From the NCBI GenBank assembly GCA_008360975.2, contig CM039189.1, positions 9,180,056-9,244,055 on the forward strand: 64,000 nucleotides of DNA. Reading direction: 5' to 3'. The first letter of the stretch is position 1, and each line of letters begins with the position of its first letter. The notes below the pieces were generated by a model. That model ran no database searches, was not told the DNA's origin, and saw only the letters and a list, made by a program, of their open reading frames with translations. Below are positions 1 to 41,838 of the stretch, in pieces. The translations under genes were made by a program, and so were the position numbers. This stretch comes from Lichenostomus cassidix. Its lineage: Eukaryota > Chordata > Aves > Passeriformes > Meliphagidae.

Positions 1-2820
<2,820 letters not shown>

Positions 2821-2898
2821 TGGTGCAGCCTGACCAAGCAGCATGGACAATCGTTCAAGAAAACCATGCAGTGGGAAGAGTTCCCTTGTCCCCACGGG

Positions 2899-2921
2899 AT
2901 ATATATATATATATATATATA
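2899..2921. repeat. (AT)n microsatellite in the HECTD3 3' UTR
   Basis: About eleven uninterrupted AT dinucleotides lie 80 bases after the HECTD3 stop codon and run directly into the AATAAA signal. Confidence 0.9.
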
Positions 2922-2926
2922 ATAAA
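2921..2926 (+). terminator. Polyadenylation signal AATAAA of HECTD3
   Basis: Canonical AATAAA about 100 bases after the stop codon at 2818-2820, followed within 10-30 bases by GT-containing sequence. It is the first such signal after the stop and gives a short 3' UTR. The site of cleavage itself cannot be seen. Confidence 0.7.
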
Positions 2927-5900
2927 TATATAGGTGTGAAGCCTGGCTCCCAGCAGTGGACATGGATGGTTGGGTCTTCAGCAGGGTGGGAGCTAGCTTG
3001 GACTGTAAATGTGATTGCAATGATGGAACCCTGGCCGAGCCCTAATGTGTCAGAAAGGTCTGGTAGACTTTTGTAATGAGATTCTTCTTCACGTGTTGTA
3101 GCTCCACAATGCTCACTCATTCCCGGCTGCACTCTGCTCAAACAAAAGTGGAGTAGGGAGACACAGATCATTCACGTAGGATTAAGAAGAATGGGGCAGG
3201 CTGGTGGCAGGTGCTGCAGGGGTGCCTTTGGCCACCAGGTGTCAGAACAGACCCGCACAGCAGGTCTGTGGGTGCTTCCAAAGGGACTCCCATGCTTTTA
3301 CATCACACAAAATCTGAGTTCCTCTGGTTTCTTGCACCTCTTGCACAGCAGCAACTACTGGGGAAGCTGGCCCCTCACAGTGGATGGGAACTGTTTACTT
3401 CCCTTTTCTTCTTTTAGTTCTTCATCCAGCATGCTGGTGGCCTGGCAGCTATTCTCCCAGGCTCTTTGAGCCTCAGTTTACCCCTGAAAGGCCATAGTAA
3501 AACTAGTCTGTCCTAATTCTCATGGAGATCTGCCATCAGGGCCAAGTTCATCTTCCAGACTGCAGAGGTTAGAGCAGTAACAGGCATGGCAGCACCAGGC
3601 TCTGCTTCCCCTCATCCATGGGAAGGGTCATGGAGGTTTTAGGTGAACAGGGAAAGCATTTGCCTTAGGGCAGTGTAGAAACTGTGGGTACCAAAAGTTG
3701 GAGCTCCTTGAGTAGATGGACACATGCTGTGTGAGTGAGGAGTGGGCGATGAAACCTTTACAACTTCAAGGCCATTGGAAACATTCATAGATCTTCCCAG
3801 CTCTGGACAGGGCTAGTCATTGCCTAGCACTGGGAGCTACTAGATCTTAGTCTACATTTATATCCCCAGCTCCATCTTAAGCCTGTGTGGTCTGTGCCCC
3901 TATGAGTTACAGAGTCACTGGGGCTGCACTGGAGCAGGGCTGATGCTATGAGTTAAGATTTATCCTGTCTTAACGTTTCATGGCTTTTTCTCTGTCGAAG
4001 GAGTCTGTCATCCAGAAATCCCTTCCAGTAGTAAACAAAGTGCTTCCCTTCACAACTTTGCCTTGAAACTTGTTTTCCCAGATCTGCCCAGAAGGGTTGA
4101 GCTAAAAGGGGTGTAGGACCAGGAAGTAGCATGTGCTGCCATCTCATGCATCGTGGTGAGTGGAGAGAGCACAGGGTGAATAGGGAGGCTGTTTATGGCA
4201 GCCCTTGCCTGTAGCAGGGCCCTCCATACTCAGCTAGAAGTCTGTGTGGAGTCCTGTCTGCTGGAGGAGGTTTTTTGTAAATCCTAGAATTGTCTCAGAA
4301 TTGATCTCTGTGGCTTTGTCGCTGATTCCAACCAGTCATTCACCAGTGTGGATGGGAACAGGAGCAGAGCCAGTGTGATACTTTCGCGTGCTGGTGGCTG
4401 AGTCACTTTGCAGGGTGTCTGTTATAAACGGGCATGAGCAAGCTGGTGAAAGGACTTTGATCTGCTGGCTTGTCCTCAGTCAGGAATGTTGAGGAAGGAG
4501 CCTGCAACAAGCTGGAATTTGAAATGAGCCATCCTAGATTTGAAAGGGATTGACATTGGGATGGCGTTGATACTGCTTTTTCCAACCTTGCCCACTTGTG
4601 TCTATGGGAGATCAGCAGGAGATCACATTATTTACTGAGCAGAATAAGAAGCAGCAATAAAATTGACTCTCTCTTTTGCTGGGTGGGTGATTGTTGGTTG
4701 GTAAGTGGTTCAGGGTGGGATGAATAAGATAGTCTAGCCTTTGGTGGAGGGTGAGCTGATGTCACCTGTGGGAATGGGCAGGTTAGGAGCCAGCTAGGAC
4801 TGCTTGGGGTGATCAGCTGTGGTGGAGCAGGTGCCTCTGGCTCCCCTCCCCTTGGAAGCAACTGCAGCTGATGGAGGATTTATTTTGTTACTTTTTATTA
4901 TTATTACTGAGGTAATTATGAAGGTATATTCAGAACAGTTCAGGATTCTCACTGACATGAGGTGCTTAGACAGCTCTATTCCCTCTCATTGTCCATGTAC
5001 ACAGCCCCAGCCTTCCACGATGAAGAGATAGCTGCTGTGCAAGGCGATGCTGAGAGCAGAACCTGGCTCAAGCAGTGGGATCCTTCCTTTGGAGCATTGT
5101 GGCAGCTCCATCTTAGTTGTACAGCCCTGGGCACTGTGATCAAACTTCCATTTTCATCCTGCTGGCTTTAGATCTAGGCCCTCCCTAACCTGAAGAACTT
5201 GATGACTGTGGAGTTACCAACTCTAGTTTTTCCCACATTTCTCTACTCTTCCTTCCAGCAAGGTTTTTAGCACCTGACTTCTTACTTCCTGCTGCTGAGA
5301 AGAGTGCCACCCAAGGGCTTGCTGGAACTCTGGAAAAGGATCTAGCTGGTGACAGGGATTTCTGTTTAAAAAATACTTCTAGTAACAGGACCCTGGTCCT
5401 AGCAGAAAGGGGATCATCCAGGATGGTCTGGATTTAACTCCTGCAAGCATATTGAGAAAAACATAGTTTTACCATATTAACCATTGTTTTACTGCCTATT
5501 TTGTGTTATCACCATATACATGTTAGAGAATTGCAGCAGTTGCTGCTGTGGTGTTGAATGGGGATGGAGAGACCTGTGAAAGCCCTTCCAGTAGGAAAAG
5601 GAGCCCCATTGCAGTGGTGAGATCATGTGGTGTATGGTCAGAGGGTCTGGGCAAATATGGCTGCTGTGGAAGGATGCCAGGATAAGCCACAGATGATGCT
5701 GTTGAGTTTGCTCTGCAAAGGTGAGCTGGGAAGGGAGAGCTGGGAGCTGTCCTGGATCTCCTCTGTGTGGTCTTCTCTCATCTGCAGTGTTTTAAAGCCA
5801 ATCACAAAGTGCATTTCTGCTCAGACAGCCAGCGAATGGTGGAAAAGGTCAGCCTGGCTCAACTCTGGCCAGTCTCAGGAGCCCAAAATAGGTGTTATGT

Positions 5901-7559
5901 CAGTGCTGGGTTACGTTTCTCCTCTGATCTCTAAAGCTGGGGGTAGGAACTTCTACCGTGTTTGACAAGGCAAAAATCAAGCACCCCTGCCCTGGACTTC
6001 TTCTCCAAGACTCTCCTGGGCAGAGAGAGAGTCCTCCTGATCACCAGGAAACCAGCAGCTGCATGTCCTCACCTCAACAACCAGTCTCAAGTCAGTGGAG
6101 ATCGATTTTCATCCCCGTGCCATCCTAAGGAAGGTGGTGGTGTCTCTGTGCTACTGAGGAGCATCTCTGTGTGCCAGAGCTGTATCTCTAGAGGGTGAGC
6201 TGGAGGAGGGACTGATGCCAGCATAGCTCCATGTAATCACTCACTTTCTGTTGCCTTCAACTTGCTGGATTGTCATAGAATAGTTTCAGGTGATTAATAA
6301 CCCACGTGTAGTCTGGCTGTTCTTGTTATTCCACTAATACCCTGAAGTATGACAAACTTTAAGTAGTTTGACAGGTTCTGTCTGTCCCTACCTCATGTAG
6401 GAGCCAAAATAAAATGAATTAACTAACTGGCCTTCCTTATGATTTGTCTGGTCTGGCTGGGGCCCCTGTGTCCTTCTGTTGGGTTAAATAGTGGATGTGA
6501 CGTTTGGGGATGTGGTTTAGTGATAAACGTGGCAGTGCTGGGTTGGACTCAATGATCTTAGAGGTCTTTTCCTACCTAAATGATTCTGTGATTCTAAACA
6601 GCTATGAAGAGTGGTATCATGAGAGGCAGCTGGAGGTGAAACAGAAACTGGCTGTGTGATGTCTTGCACACAAAGTACTGTCACAGAGGTGACTCAGAGT
6701 ATTAACTGGCTCAACCTTTTGCAGCAGTTCTGCAAACCTGTGGTACAGGGTGACGTGGCTGCAAAGGGAGGGCCCAGGACCCTCCCGGCTGTGGTTACTG
6801 CAGGTTAGAGCAAGGCAGAAATTTGCATTTCTCCTGCACCGTGGTTCATGGCAAGGCAGGTACCCATTGCTGTGGTGAGGCACAGTCACGCCTGTTCAAT
6901 AGATAACACTGCAGGGATGGACAGGTGTTGTATCTCTGCGCTGTGCCTGTGCAGGCAGGGATGGAACTGGACTCTGACCTGCCCAGAGAGCGGGCAGGCA
7001 TCAGAGGGGTGTGGGGACCTTTGAGTTCTGCCAGCCTGCTTGTTTCATGATCCCTAAACACAGCCCTTTGTGCCCAACCTGAAGAAATTAAGGTAGCGTG
7101 GGGTGGAGCTGAGTTGCTGTCTGCCACCGCCTTGCTGTGGTATGCAACAAGCAGACACGACATGGGGTGACACCCTGCCAGTGTTCGAGGGGGGTTGGGT
7201 GCTGCTTTGCCATGGCCTCATGCCTGCTGGCTGGAATAAAGCTGTTCTGGGACAGGGAAGCCTGTCATCCTCCCCAACAAGTGCTTGGAGCATCTCCACT
7301 TGCTGCAGGCTTGCCCAGGGCAGGAATATGCCAGCCAACAGCTGGCTCTCCCATACCAGGATTCCCACTCAACTCTTTTCATGCTGGAGATGAAGCCCTG
7401 TGCCATGACGCCACAGGACCCCCTCTCTTCTGGTAGAAATGCAGGCAATGACAGAAGTGTTGGAGGCCGGGTAGGAGTTGAGTCCTAAGCCACAGGGCAA
7501 GGGGCTGCCTGTGACCCCCTCAAACCTACCGGATACTGAAGTGGGAGTAACACAGTTAC
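2927..7559. other. Intergenic region between HECTD3 and its tandem paralog
   Basis: No exon of a recognisable gene was found in this 4.6-kb stretch. Open frames are short; the longest on the + strand (5627-5965, 112 codons) resembles nothing I know and has no splice or promoter context. There is a CR1 fragment near 6498-6597, and AATAAA also occurs at about 6405 and 7234. In human, HECTD3 is followed directly by EIF2B3 (established gene order, from memory), so this interval and the next gene are an extra block relative to human. Confidence 0.6.
6498..6597 (+). mobile_element. CR1 LINE fragment, 3' end
   Basis: The stretch has the CR1 tail seen across bird genomes: a TGGTTTAGTG block, then GTTGGACTCAATGATCTTAG, then AGGTCTTTTCCTACCTAAATG and the terminal short repeat GATTCTGTGATTCT. 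The 5' limit is uncertain. It is a truncated, non-coding remnant. Confidence 0.85.
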
Positions 7560-8240
7560 ATCTTGGCAAAGGGGGCCCGGAGCTGGAGAGCGGAGGGACT
7601 GCGGCCCGCGAGGGATGAAGAAGCGCTGGGGCGTGCCCGGGGCACGGGCGGAGTGGCGCCTGCCCGGGGAGGAGGCGGCAGCCGGGGAGCGAGGGCTGCC
7701 CGAGGCGGGGCGGCCCCGGAGGGAGGAGGGCGCGGCGGCCGCGCCGCAGACAGCCCGGCCCGGCGGGCACTCCGTGTCGGGCACCACTGGGGCACGGTTG
7801 GGACAGCCCGGGGCGCTGCGCAGCGGCGCGGAGCCGGTGCCCGGAGCGCGATGAAGGCGGGCGGGGAGGCGCCGCACCAGGTGCTGGGCCGGCTGCGGTT
7901 CCTGCTGCAGTGCAGCGAGTGCTTCCGCCGCGCCCGGGCGCTGCCCGCCGCGCTCTGTTACGTGCCGCGGGAGGTGCAGTACAAGATCTGCAAGGACCCC
8001 TCGGCCGCCGGCGCCGCCGCCGCCCGCAGCCTGCTCAGCGTGTGGGACAGCCCGGGGCCGGCGCGGGGCGGCAAGCGGGCGGCGCGGGCCACCATCGAGG
8101 TGCGGAAGGGCGGCTGCCTGCGCGCCACCGGCGAGGAGTACTGCAACAGCGCCGGGCTCTGGGTCAAACTCAGCAAGGTAACGCGGGACCGGCACCGGGA
8201 AACCCCCGGGCATGCCGGGTCCCGACGGCGGTGACAGGAC
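7560..8240 (+). promoter_or_regulatory. CpG-rich promoter and first-exon region of the HECTD3 paralog
   Basis: Base composition switches sharply near 7565 to very GC- and CpG-rich sequence that continues through the first coding exon (7851-8177) and into intron 1. This is the usual form of a CpG-island promoter. No TATA box is apparent in the 290 bases before the ATG at 7851. The transcription start cannot be placed from sequence alone. The long antisense frame over this region (7485-8513) is an effect of the GC content. Confidence 0.65.
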
Positions 8241-11200
8241 GGGATGTGCCTGCAGGAGCAGCTGGACGAGTACACGGGCACCCATGGCCTGGAGGAGGGC
8301 TGGGTGCTGGCGCGGAGGTTCGGAGAGGGAGGAGATAAGTTGGTCCCGGTTGACTCCGTGCAGAGGATCCAGTGTCAGCACCAAACGCTGGGGGTTGATT
8401 ACAGACCTGCTGTCAGGTATGGCCCCGGGCAGGGACCGGGCTCTGGGCGGTCCCCAAAGAGGACATGCGACCCAACCATCCCAAATGCCTTGGGCACGCC
8501 CAGCACAGCCCACTCACTCCCTCCGGCGCTGGTGGGACACATCCCAGCCGAGCAGCGGTGGGCAGGTGGGTGCTCCCTCGTAGACTAATCCTGTTTGCTT
8601 GTGACAGCGCCTGCACAGAATAAAGATAATGCCGGGGGGGTTCTGAGTCACTTGGATTTGGGCTGAGCGATGTCACGTGGCAGTGCAGTGGTCAGAGAGT
8701 TCAAATTTTATTTTCATGATGGAAGGCCATGTGCAGGGCGGGATTTCCCTGCTCTGTCCCAGCCTGTGCCTGGGCACAGGGACACTCATCCTTCCCACAG
8801 CTGTTCCTGAGTGTCACCCCAGTGCTCCACTACTGCTGACTACACTTCAGGCTAAGGCAGTAATGGGCACACTGAGCACTGACACATCTTTTCTGTTGTG
8901 TGACTCCTCTGCCGGTGCTGCTCCAGCTGGGAGCAAGTGGTGGATCTGACATACTCCATGCGCCTTGGAGAGCTGCCCAGACTCATAGAGCAGGATGAGG
9001 CCGCGGTGCAGAAGTTTCGGTATGAATGCATCTCCTAGAGTGGAGGGGCTGCTGGCTGGGCCTGAACATGCCTGCAGGGCCAGGACTGGCTTCAGTGTCT
9101 GGAGAGGGGAGGATGGGTGCCATGAGATGCCTTTTACATTGGTACCTCTTGGCACTGCTCAAGCGAAGATGGCCTTTGCTCCACGGACCATTAGAGTGAC
9201 TGGGTGGTGCTATTCCCACTGGGCTGGAGTGGCCATAAACACCTGGTGTGCTGGTGATGGGATCCAGCCATGCCATCTACCTGCTGCAGGGACAAGTGGC
9301 CTGGGACCATGCTGATTTGGTGACCATGAGACACTGCAGCCAGTCGCAGCTGGGGCTCCTGCACACTGCTGGTGGGCAGGTTTGGGGCACAGCCTGGTCT
9401 CCTAGTCCCATTAACACAGAGATTCCCTGCAGGTCTGTGCCCCCAGGCTGGAGCTATGAGCGCGACATGGAGCTGGGGCGCTTCCTGTATGATCACAGCG
9501 AGGAGCAGCTGCAGCGCGTGGACAGCACCAAGGAGCACATCAACAGCATTGAGGTTTCCTCCCAGGCGGTGCGTAGTGGGGCTCCTCTGCAGCCTAAAAT
9601 CAGCATGAGACACATGAGCATCTCCACAGATGCCGGAAGGAGCAACTAGCAGTGGCTGTCCCCTCTGCGAGGGGCAGGGATGGTGGTGGGGTTTTGCTGC
9701 TCTAGCCAAGCTGCAGGGATTTGGGCATTGGGGGCAAAACCCCATTGTGTCTTTGGGGCGCTAGGGGTCTACAGCCATGCCCAATTTGCTCTCTCAGGGA
9801 GCCACCATCTACCCACAGCCTAAAAACCAAGGAGCTGGCCTGTTCCTGACCTTTGGACCCACAAAACCCATCTCAGAGAAGGCCATGCCATGTCCAAGGA
9901 TGCTCATCTCCTCCCTCTGCTGCACTCTTGCAGGAGGATTGTGTTGCAGCCCATCTGACGGACAACCAGACATACACCTTCTGGGAGAGCAGCGGGCCCG
10001 CGGGGCAGCACTGGGTGCGGCTCAACATGAAGAAAGGCGCTATTGTCAAGTGAGACCTCAGGGTGTCCCCTCCATGCCAACAGCCGTGCCAGGAAGGGCA
10101 GGGTGTGAGGCAAAGCACCATCTTCCTCTTCAATCCAGCTTTCTCCCAGCTGCAGCTGGGGCTGTGGGGTTGTGGTGGGGAACGGCTGCTGCCCAAAGGC
10201 ACCTCAGGAAGACACAACCTTGCCCCCAGGCCTGGGACAGCTCTGGAGGCATGTCTGTGCCCATGCAGCTCATGAGGGGAGGACAATGCTGTGCCTTCTC
10301 TTCTCACCCCCAGGAGGCTGTGGCTGACGCTGGATGGGCAGTCCAGCTCCTATGTACCCAGGCGGGTGGCTGTATATGGGGGAGCACCAAGCAGGCTGCA
10401 GCACCTGAGAACAGTCCTAATTAACGAGTGAGTAATGAGTGAGGAGCAGCCTGTGCCCAGCTTGTGCCAAACCCCTGAGCTGTCTCTGCATCCTGAGCAG
10501 ATATTAAGGATGGGGCTAGGGGTGGTTCTGAGTGACTTGCCAGTGACAGTGGCTCTCCAAGGGTCAGAGCTCCATGGGTGCAGGACGCATCTGCTCCTGC
10601 AAGTGTGGTGGTCCCTCACCTCCATGTGCCAGTCAAGTGCCTTAATCTCCTTTCCTGCTCATGCTACAGCATGCTACAGCAGCTGCAGCAGCTGATGCAT
10701 GCTACATGCATGCTACAGCAGCTGATCTGCAGCGTGCTTCCGTCTGCCTGGTGATTTTGGTGGTCTTTCTGCCTCTTTCTCCTCCTCACCTCTGGGGACA
10801 TACACCACTGCTGTCACCTTCCTGACCATCTCTGCCATGCTGTAGCCAAGAAGTCCTGGGGTGCTTCACCTCTCTGTCTTCACTCTGGCCCTGAGTACTG
10901 TTCTCAAGGCAGCCAGGGGTTTACACAGGAATGCAAAGGTCTCCTTCACCAAAACTTCCCTGTTTGACATTTTTTGGCTGAGCAGTGAGATCTGTCTTTG
11001 AAGAAGCGCCCATGAGGCTGTGGGGCTGTCTTTTGCGGTGGCAGGAGCCAACTCCTTACTGCATTTGAATACTAGCAGTGTTTCTTCCCCATGGGCACAC
11101 AGGACCTTGATAGGACCTTGACAAAGACATTGAAAATACACTTAGTAAATTGCTCATCTACAGAAATCCCTGCTTCCTTCAAAAACACACCACCCTTGCA

Positions 11201-14200
11201 TGACCAGCTCTGCTTGAAGGATGGTTCTGCCCTGGTGAGATGTGCTGGGAACCCCCAAGAACAGTGACATGCTCTCAGCCGTTTTGTCTTTCTGTACTGC
11301 TTTGAATTTGTGCTCTTTTCTGGCTTTTTGGATGCAGCTTCCACCTTCTTCAGAACGTCTCTGTGCCTCTGACAGCCTCTTTTCTCTGCTTGGGCACCTC
11401 CTGCCACAGCTCTGGTGAGGTGGGGGGGCTTATGCATGGGTAGCTGCACATCCTCGACTGGGGAGCCAGAGTGGCCTGTGCCTCGCTGGCCACCTCGCTG
11501 GTATCTGTGCCTCATGGCTCTGTCATCTCCCTTCGTGCTGTGTGCAGGAACAGCTACCAGAATGTCTGCATCCTCCGTGACATGAAAACTCACATGCCGG
11601 TGCTGGAGATCCACTTCCTGGAGTGCCGGGGTGAGCCTGTACACCCAGACTGGGGCTGCTAGCCCAGCCTGGCCCTAAACCCACAGCCAGTCCTGGCACC
11701 TGTGGCTCTTCCTGTCACACCGGCTGCTTTTTGGGATCCATTGGCGAGAAGGCTGAGGAATGAGCTTCATATGAGATGATGCAGGTGCTGGGGGCACCTC
11801 GCCCCTGGTTGCAGCATCCAAGCCGTGCTGGCCACACAGCTGCAGCAGCACATGCAGCATTGCTGTTCTTTCTTGGCAGACCAAGGGTACAATGTCCGTC
11901 TGCAGGGGATTAAGATCAAGTCCTTCTGGGAGTGGGACCTCATCCTCAATGCTGACATGTTCCAGCCATCTCGGCTGGTTCGCTACCCTCTCCTGGAAGG
12001 GGTGCATGCTGACGTGCTGTACCGGCGGGCTGTGCTCATTCAGAGGTATGGTACGGGGATGGCACCATCCCCATACAGAGCCCAGTCCCAAAAAGAGCCA
12101 TACCCTCACCTGGAGGGCAGCCCCAGGCTGGGGTCAGCACTAGCCCCACAGAGACCCTCTGCAGTGATTCAGCTGCAGTGCAGCAGCATGGCTGGGCTGC
12201 CCTTGTTTGCAGCATTGTCTTGGGGAAAATGAAATAAAGTGCTTGGCCAGAGGGTGCTGGGTGGATACTCCCCTTGGTGTTTGGTATGCCTCCATGGGCT
12301 CTTCTCTCCTGTCTCCAGGTTTGTCCAACTCCTGGAAAGTGTCCTGAGTTACCTGATCCCCCTCTCTGAGGACAGCATTGGCACCTTCAATGCACTCAGG
12401 GTGAGTGTTTGCCAGGTTCCCCTGGGATGGTGCCAGTACAGGCGTCTCCTAATGAGTTCAGCTGGTTTTCTGGGGCCTGTAGTGTGTCCTCCTTGATTCA
12501 GTGGGGACAGACCAGCCCAGGGGTGAGAGTTGCCATGCTTGGCAATGCCAGAGGGATGGAGGAGCATCCCCTGCAACACTGGGGCTGACTTGGGGAGAGG
12601 AAAAGAGAGCACTTGGTGCAGGATCAAGCCTCTAACCATCCCTGTCCCATGTTAGAGCATGAAGCCATTCCTGCTGCTATCCAAGCAAAGTGCAGCACTT
12701 GTTGCCCACTGCCTGCAGTCCTCAGAGAGCACTGCTCCTCACTCCCCACCAAAGCTCTACATCAACCGGCTCCTGGCCCGGGAGCACCGTGCCAACCCTG
12801 CACTAGATCCCAGCTGCAAGAACACTGTCTTCACCCAGGTATGGCAACACCATGCCCTGTGCCAGGTACCTGTCCCTTCAGCAGGTATCTTGTCCCCATC
12901 TCATCCCCTTTCCGTTCTTCTACTCTCCAGCTGTACGAAGGCCTCAGATCTTCCAAGAACAATCAGCCCCTGGACTACAGGTAGGTCTTCAGTGTCATAT
13001 TTGTGGGATGTCACCTCCCCAGAGCATCCCTGCAAGGGGATGCCAGGTGCTGCTGATATGCTCAGAGGAGGAATGTGCATGGAGCTTTTGCTTCCCCACA
13101 GGTGGCCCCAGACCTACAACCAGTGGTGGGTGTGTGATTTCATCACTGAGGGCATCATTGACAATGGTGAGAGCTCTCCCCTGGTGACTCCTGTGTCGGG
13201 GTGCAGCTCAGTGGGTGCCAACACTGTCCTGGTTGCTCTGGAAGAGGCAGCCCTGCTCTGCACACATGGGATGATCCTTGTATCTCCCTACCCCAGGGAG
13301 AGGGGCAGCTAGGCCAGATCCTGTGGCTCAGTGTCTGGCTCTGGCATGTCAGGCACTGACTAGCCTCTGCCCCTACTGCAGGTGGTGGCTTTCGGGACAG
13401 CCTGTCAGATGTGTCAGAGGAGCTGTGTCCCAGCTCGGGCGATGTCCCTGTGCCCCTGCCCTTCTTTGTGCGCACCTCTAACCAGGTTTGGCATCCCAGT
13501 GTCTGCCTGTCCAGGCCAGGGGGGTCAGTCAGCAGAGCCTGGGGTGTTAGCCCTATCTTAATGCTTGCAGAGCTATTGGCTGGGGGAACAGTGCTCATAC
13601 CTGGGTGGTGGAAATCTCCTGGAGGGGTGTAAAGGGCTGAAGAGGCAGGCAGAGGGGTGATGGTGGGAGAGGCTGCAGGAGAGACCATGCTGGGCTTGTC
13701 AAATCTCTCTGTCCTAAGCCTCTCTCCCACAGGCTAACAGCAGCAGTGACACCAGGGACATGTATGTCCCCAACCCCTCCTGCAAGGACTTCCCCAAGTA
13801 TGAGTGGATTGGGCAGCTGATGGGAGCAGCCCTGAGGAGCAAGGAGTTTCTGGTGAGTACGGCAAAGCCTCCCTGGCCAGTGAGAGGTCTTGGCAGGAGC
13901 TTCCCTGTCTTGGGCAGAGGGGCTGCCCGTGGGTGAAGGAGGGACACAGGGAGGATGTGTGTGTCTACTCCCTTTGGCAGATCCTGTCTTTGCCAGCACT
14001 GGTGTGGAAGCAGCTGGCAGGGGAGGAGGTCAGCTGGAGCAAGGACTTTGCCACTGTGGACTCAGAGCTGGTGAGCAGGGCTGGGGGCTGGCAGGGCAGT
14101 GCTGTGCTCTCCCATGGCTGCCCTGGCTCCACTGTGGTGGCTATTGCTCATTTGGGTTGCAGGTGAAGCTGCTGGAAGTGATGGAGAAGGTGGACAAGGA

Positions 14201-16009
14201 AGGCTTTGAGTTCATGTTTGGGAGAGAGCTGACCTACACGACAGTGCTGAGTGACCAGCGCATGGTGGAGCTGATCCCCAATGGCAGCAACACCGCCGTG
14301 CGCTACGAGGACCGCAAGGAGTTCATCCGCCTGGTGCAAAAGGCTCGGCTGGAGGAGAGCAAGGAGCAGGTGACACTGTCCCCCAGAGCTGACAGGGCTG
14401 CAAGAGGACCCTGCTCCTGTGGCAAGCCATCCTGGTACCTGTGGGATTAGTGGTTGCAAAAATGTGTCTCCTAAACCAGCTCTACATGGGTGGTTTCTTT
14501 GTGTATCCCATGCCCCGGATGGCCATGTGCCCTGGGGACTGCTTTTGGGGTCCTGTGGTCACTGTCCCCAGAGCCCTAGGTGGCTTCCCAGGGCTCAGAC
14601 CCACTGTGGTTACATGGAGCCCATCCTGTGCCCCGACAGATTGCAGCCATACGTGCTGGGCTGCTCCGTGTGGTGCCCCAGCCTGTGCTGGACCTGCTCA
14701 CATGGCAGCAGATGGAGAAGAGGATCTGCGGGGACCCTGAGATCACAGTGGCTGAACTGCAGAAGTTCAGTAAGTCACATGGCCAGCCCAGAGCTGCTCC
14801 CTGCCCTATACAAGGGCAGGGGATCCCCTTGATAATGTTTGCCTTGTGCATGCATCTTGGCTGTGGAGTACCTGAGAGCCTGGGGGAGAATAAGCCAGAG
14901 GGTCCCTGGATGCTTCAGGTTTAGTGGCAAACCCCACTCTGGTCTGTCTGGTCCTCAGCTGCTACGGGCAGAGGCGAGTGGCCATTCTGCAAACTAGGAC
15001 CTCTGTTTCTCCACCCACCATGGCACAGGGTGCTGGTCCCACTCACGCGTGCCAGGGACTCTCATGGACTCACCGAGGAGCAGAGGGTCTCCTCTTCTCC
15101 TTTGCTTTGCTGGGAGTTTCTAATGAAGGCATTGCACATTCTTTGTCTCAGTCAGGTTTGATGACTTCCCCTCTGATGACACCCGTGTCAAGTACTTCTT
15201 GGAGGCACTCAACAACTTCACCAGTGGTGAGTGGCCCCAAGCCTTTCCCTGCACTTCATGTGCAGTGGGATGAGCCAGGGTATGGGGTACCCACTGCCCT
15301 GTGTCCCAGGGGTGCTCACCAGGTGCTTCCCTGGGAGTTGGCTGGGGTCATCCCCCTTGGCCCTTGCTGAGAGCACCCCTTAGCTTTGCCCCATGCTCCT
15401 GGGGTGATTCTGCAACAGCAGATCTTGCTGCAGCAGCAGCAACTGGGACAGTCCTGTCGCTGAGACCTGACCACTGTCCTTCCCCTCAGAGGATCTCAGC
15501 CGCTTCCTCAAGTTTGTCACTGGCCGGAGCCGCCTTCCAGTTCAGATCACTGTCTACCCGGAAAGGTCAAAGTGAGTCTGTCCTGCCCGTGTGGGGGTCC
15601 TTGTGCCATGCTGGGGTCCCCACATGGTGTGAGGTCTCTGCACTGTGCTGGGGTCTGACTCTCCTTTCTCCCAAGCTTGGAAGCGTTTGACCTGATGCCA
15701 CAGGCCTGCACGTGCTCCTGCACTTTCTTCCTGCCCAACTATTCCTCGTGAGTTGAGCTGGGGACAGGGATGCTTCCCACTCCCTGGGGCTGATATTGGG
15801 GTTCCCATCGAGACTCTCCAGGCCTTCCCCTGGAGAATGTCCAGGCAGGTGTGGGGAGGGAATCCTGAGGTTTTCTGCGCCCATCATGGCTGTGACCCAG
15901 CATTCCCCCTGCCAGGGCCAAGATTTGTGAGGAGCTGCTGCGTTACGCCGTGTACAACTGCATGTCCATCGACACCGACAAGAATGAGGATGACGCCTGG
16001 ATTGACTGA
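7851..16009 (+). CDS. HECTD3-like: HECTD3-like E3 ubiquitin ligase, complete tandem paralog (849 codons, 21 coding exons)
   Basis: Coding exons: 7851-8177, 8256-8416, 8927-9019, 9433-9568, 9934-10049, 10314-10427, 11548-11630, 11880-12045, 12319-12400, 12656-12838, 12931-12980, 13102-13166, 13382-13485, 13733-13852, 13981-14070, 14163-14369, 14640-14769, 15152-15226, 15490-15571, 15676-15747, 15916-16009. They total 2550 nt and join in frame with GT-AG introns; human HECTD3 has 861 residues. Order: N-terminal region (1-210), DOC/APC10-like domain (about 210-385, [14 protein letters not shown]), HECT domain (about 500-849). Catalytic Cys is residue 808 (15713-15715), with extra Cys at 806 and 810. 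The ATG at 7851 is chosen because the protein aligns with HECTD3 from there ([22 protein letters not shown]); the frame is open upstream to 7563. The tail [12 protein letters not shown] is acidic and differs from the neighbour's. The intact frame suggests a working ligase; its substrates are unknown. Confidence 0.92.
10660..10732. repeat. CATGCTACAGCAGCTG imperfect minisatellite in intron 6 of the HECTD3 paralog
   Basis: Variants of CATGCTACAGC and CAGCAGCTG are repeated four to five times within about 73 bases, including the self-complementary pieces CAGCTG and ATGCAT. It lies in the long intron between coding exons 10314-10427 and 11548-11630. Confidence 0.75.
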
Positions 16010-16052
16010 GAACCCCATGTGCCCGCATGGGGGCCTCGGGGACACTAGAGTC

Positions 16053-16058
16053 AATAAA
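16053..16058 (+). terminator. Polyadenylation signal AATAAA of the HECTD3 paralog
   Basis: AATAAA lies 44 bases after the TGA at 16007-16009 and is followed by a TG-rich stretch (GTTTGTGTCTGTG near 16097). This gives a very short 3' UTR and leaves only about 0.6 kb to the EIF2B3 start. Confidence 0.8.
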
Positions 16059-16280
16059 ACTGCAGGGCCAGATCCTGCTGTCCTGCCCCACGTCCTGTTT
16101 GTGTCTGTGCTTCTCAAGAGTGGGGACTGGAGCGTGTGGCCAGTGCTGCAGCTGAGGGGGCCAGCATGGCACTGTCTGCATAGGCTCCTGCAGGGTGGAG
16201 AGCATGGCCTGTGTGAGCGGGTCGCGCTGTGAGTCTTGTCCTCTCTCTGGACATGGTGTGGGGACCGCAGCTGCAAACTG

Positions 16281-16370
16281 CCCCCCACTGCCCCCCAATG
16301 CACCCCACTGCCCCCCACTGCCCCTCACTGCCCCCCACTGCACCCCACTGCCCCCCACTGCCCCCATAAC
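16281..16370. repeat. 10-bp C-rich minisatellite between the paralog and EIF2B3
   Basis: Eight consecutive copies of a unit close to CCCCCCACTG sit in exact 10-bp register from 16281 to 16360, followed by a decaying copy to about 16370. Variant units have CA or CT in place of CC. The minus strand reads as spaced runs of four to six G. Confidence 0.9.
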
Positions 16371-16379
16371 CCCTCGGCC

Positions 16380-41838
<25,459 letters not shown>
